From NCBI GenBank assembly GCA_938037005.1, contig CALHVR010000078.1, positions 1 through 8,244 on the forward strand: DNA of 8,244 nucleotides. Reading direction: 5' to 3'. Numbering within the stretch: position 1 is the stretch's first letter; every line of letters starts with the position of its first letter. The translations under genes and the position numbers were made by a program. The notes under the pieces are model-generated. The model saw nothing but the letters and a program-made list of their open reading frames with translations. It was not told where the DNA came from and made no database searches. Of this stretch, positions 6,857 through 8,244 are shown piece by piece. The stretch comes from an uncultured Leptotrichiaceae bacterium (GTDB taxonomy: Bacteria; Fusobacteriota; Fusobacteriia; Fusobacteriales; Leptotrichiaceae).

Positions 6857-8023
6857 TTATTTTTTTATCTCTTTTAAAATTAAAGCTCCACTATATACTT
6901 TTTTTGTTTTTTTATTTGTTGCATAAAATATTCCTACAATTTCATTTAAACTTTTTCTAGTTATATTCTCTTCCGAAATAACTTGATAATCTAATTCTAT
7001 TTTTTCATTCAAATTCACTGTATCATATATAGTTTCACTAGGATATAATCCATACTCTTTATTATTTATTGCTACTTTATTAATTAAATTATTTTTATCT
7101 ATTATTTTCACTACAACAATATGATTTTGATTTTTTCCCGAGTTATTTTTATTATTATTTCCTGATACTCCTATTTTTTTTACTCTTTCTTGAATATAAT
7201 TTTTCCCACTTTCGTAATATTCATTTATTTCTTTTTCTCCTATAGCATCCCTATTAGCTGCTTTTGTCGCACCTAATATTACGGCATACATTCTATCTTC
7301 TCCTCTTTTAGCCGTTAAAATTATATTCGACCCTGAAGCATCGTGATACCCTGTCTTCATTCCATCTACTCCAACAACTTTTCCAAGTAAGTGATTTGTA
7401 GATTTTAATTGTATTTCTCCATTATCAATATAAGTCAATGAATTTTTTGAAATATTAAAATATTCATTATATCTCGTCATATACATTCCTAATTTATATA
7501 AATCTTTAGCATTTCCTTGATCCATACAAGATCCTGTATATTTTGGAGGAAGACCGTGGGGCGAACAATACCTTAACGAATCTAATCCTAATTCATTTGC
7601 TTTTTTATTCATCATACTTACAAATGTTGGAATATCTCCTCCAATAAACTCTCCTAAAGCATACGCTGCATTATTAGACGATCTTATAATCGTTGCTTTC
7701 AATAAATCTCTAACTGTATACTCTTTTCCTGCTATTAACTTTATCCCGTATGGTACTAATGCCGCTTTTTCTGAAACTATAACTTTTGTATCTAAATTTA
7801 TTTTCCCTTTTTCTACTTCTTCTAACACCAACAAACTCGTCATAACTTTTGTTATTGAAGCTAACGGTCTTACGGTTTCAGCGTTTACACTTTTAACAAT
7901 TCCTCCCTCATTATTTCCTATTAATAATGCTTTGTAATCTTCATAATTTGGATCTGCAGCAAAAGTTATTAAAGATGCTGTTCCAAATAATAATCCTATG
8001 AATATTTTTTTTAATTTTTTCAT
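6857..8023 (-). CDS. dacA: Secreted D-alanyl-D-alanine carboxypeptidase (peptidase S11, PBP5/6 type)
   Basis: Removes the terminal D-alanine from peptidoglycan pentapeptides outside the cytoplasmic membrane. The 388-residue precursor starts with a basic, hydrophobic signal peptide (MKKLKKIFIGLLFG, likely cleaved near FAA|DP, residue 23). The penicillin-binding active site is complete: S56-x-x-K59 in ASITKVMT, S116-x-N118 in RSSNNAAY, and K223-T-G in GMKTGYHDASGSN. Exactly two cysteines, C153 and C166, flank the PHGLP loop and could form a disulfide after export. An asparagine-rich linker (about 287-300) separates the catalytic domain from a C-terminal domain. I see no amphipathic C-terminal anchor of the E. 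coli PBP5 kind, so membrane attachment is uncertain. The upstream bases are purine-rich (AGAGAGAAG directly against the ATG) without a well-spaced Shine-Dalgarno. First gene of the unit with murI and ruvA. The symbol is by family; dacB/dacC/dacF paralogs cannot be told apart here. Confidence 0.92.
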   Translation of the reverse strand: MKKLKKIFIGLLFGTASLITFAADPNYEDYKALLIGNNEGGIVKSVNAETVRPLASITKVMTSLLVLEEVEKGKINLDTKVIVSEKAALVPYGIKLIAGKEYTVRDLLKATIIRSSNNAAYALGEFIGGDIPTFVSMMNKKANELGLDSLRYCSPHGLPPKYTGSCMDQGNAKDLYKLGMYMTRYNEYFNISKNSLTYIDNGEIQLKSTNHLLGKVVGVDGMKTGYHDASGSNIILTAKRGEDRMYAVILGATKAANRDAIGEKEINEYYESGKNYIQERVKKIGVSGNNNKNNSGKNQNHIVVVKIIDKNNLINKVAINNKEYGLYPSETIYDTVNLNEKIELDYQVISEENITRKSLNEIVGIFYATNKKTKKVYSGALILKEIKK

Positions 8024-8052
8024 CTTCTCTCTCTTTCTTTTTTTATCTTTAA

Positions 8053-8081
8053 ATTATACTAGATATAAATTTTTTAGTCAA
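8053..8081 (-). promoter_or_regulatory. Promoter of dacA-murI-ruvA
   Basis: The minus strand shows TTGACT (8076-8081, one mismatch), a 17-base spacer and a perfect TATAAT (8053-8058). Transcription would start near 8046, with a leader of about 23 bases before the dacA ATG. The 126-base gap holding it also separates dacA from the partial upstream gene. I see no convincing terminator hairpin in the gap. Confidence 0.75.
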
Positions 8082-8149
8082 ATAATTAATTCTCTTTATC
8101 TTTTATTATTTAATCATAAACATTATTATTTTTTCAATAAAATAAAAAG

Positions 8150-8244
8150 CTAAAGTTTTAAGAAAATATACCTCCAAACTGTTTTCATTTTTTCTGTCCA
8201 GTTTATTGGTATTTGTTCTTTTATCTCTAGCTTTTCTACATTCT
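8150..8244 (-). CDS. C-terminal end of an unidentified protein (partial)
   Basis: One minus-strand frame stays open from the window edge to a TAG at 8150-8152 and gives 30 residues, beginning NVEKLEIKEQIPINW and ending RYIFLKL. The mixed composition (two Trp, alternating charged and hydrophobic residues) and the TAG located well before the dacA promoter make this a plausible gene end. A second frame is also open but reads as low-quality lysine/asparagine-rich sequence. The family cannot be recognised from so short a piece; an aromatic-basic C-terminus may suggest membrane association, but this is only a guess. Confidence 0.5.
   Translation of the reverse strand, partial: NVEKLEIKEQIPINWTEKMKTVWRYIFLKL

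Noticed and set aside
762..6926. Plus-strand open frames of 60-115 codons inside the minus-strand genes
   Set aside because: They lie opposite well-supported genes, have poor composition (runs of F, S, I and L mirroring K, E and N codons), and show no promoter or recognisable motif.
7121..7170. AT-rich tandem repeat
   Set aside because: It is the coding sequence of the asparagine-rich linker in DacA (Asn/Lys codons), not a separate repeat element.
8082..8149. Hairpin TTATTTT-loop-AAAATAA after the partial upstream gene
   Set aside because: It is pure A/T, without a following T-tract, and expected by chance in this composition.
8171..8175. GGAGG on the minus strand as a ribosome binding site for a small gene
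   Set aside because: No ATG, GTG or TTG follows at useful distance; it is explained by Trp-Arg codons of the partial gene.

Overview
The window is very AT-rich, and all seven coding regions found (six complete, one partial) lie on the minus strand, so transcription runs from high to low coordinates. The gene content (a two-domain AdhE, a dacA-murI-ruvA run), the low G+C, the A/G-rich ribosome binding sites and the clean TTGACA-17-TATAAT type promoters fit an anaerobic fermenting bacterium. A fusobacterium of the Leptotrichia/Sneathia/Streptobacillus type is my best guess. A low-G+C Firmicute cannot be excluded from the sequence alone.

Layout in the direction of transcription. (1) 8244-8150: the last 30 codons of an unidentified gene. 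(2) 8081-5393: a promoter followed by a tight three-gene unit. It encodes a secreted D-Ala-D-Ala carboxypeptidase (dacA-like), glutamate racemase (murI) and the Holliday-junction protein RuvA, with gaps of only 16 and 8 bases. Two peptidoglycan genes thus share a transcript with a recombination gene. (3) 5350-2637: adhE with its own promoter, a candidate operator over the -35 box, a strong Shine-Dalgarno that fixes the start at 5273, and a 12-bp hairpin terminator at 2612-2569. (4) 2570-101: a two-gene cassette of unknown function with its own promoter. The first gene encodes TPR repeats fused to a DUF4037 domain carrying a nucleotidyltransferase-like G-S-x11-D-x-D signature. The second encodes a DUF4125 protein and starts 9 bases after the first one ends. 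(5) 102-1: a near-consensus promoter with three helically phased A-tracts just upstream of its -35 box, firing out of the window into an unseen gene.

The most interesting part is the DUF4037-TPR/DUF4125 cassette. It looks like a compact, self-regulated two-protein unit with a putative catalytic nucleotidyltransferase-fold subunit and a conserved partner, inserted between housekeeping units. No tRNA, rRNA, CRISPR array, insertion sequence or prophage remnant was seen. No gene-free stretch exceeds 300 bases; the longest are about 120-130 bases and hold the promoters and terminators listed.
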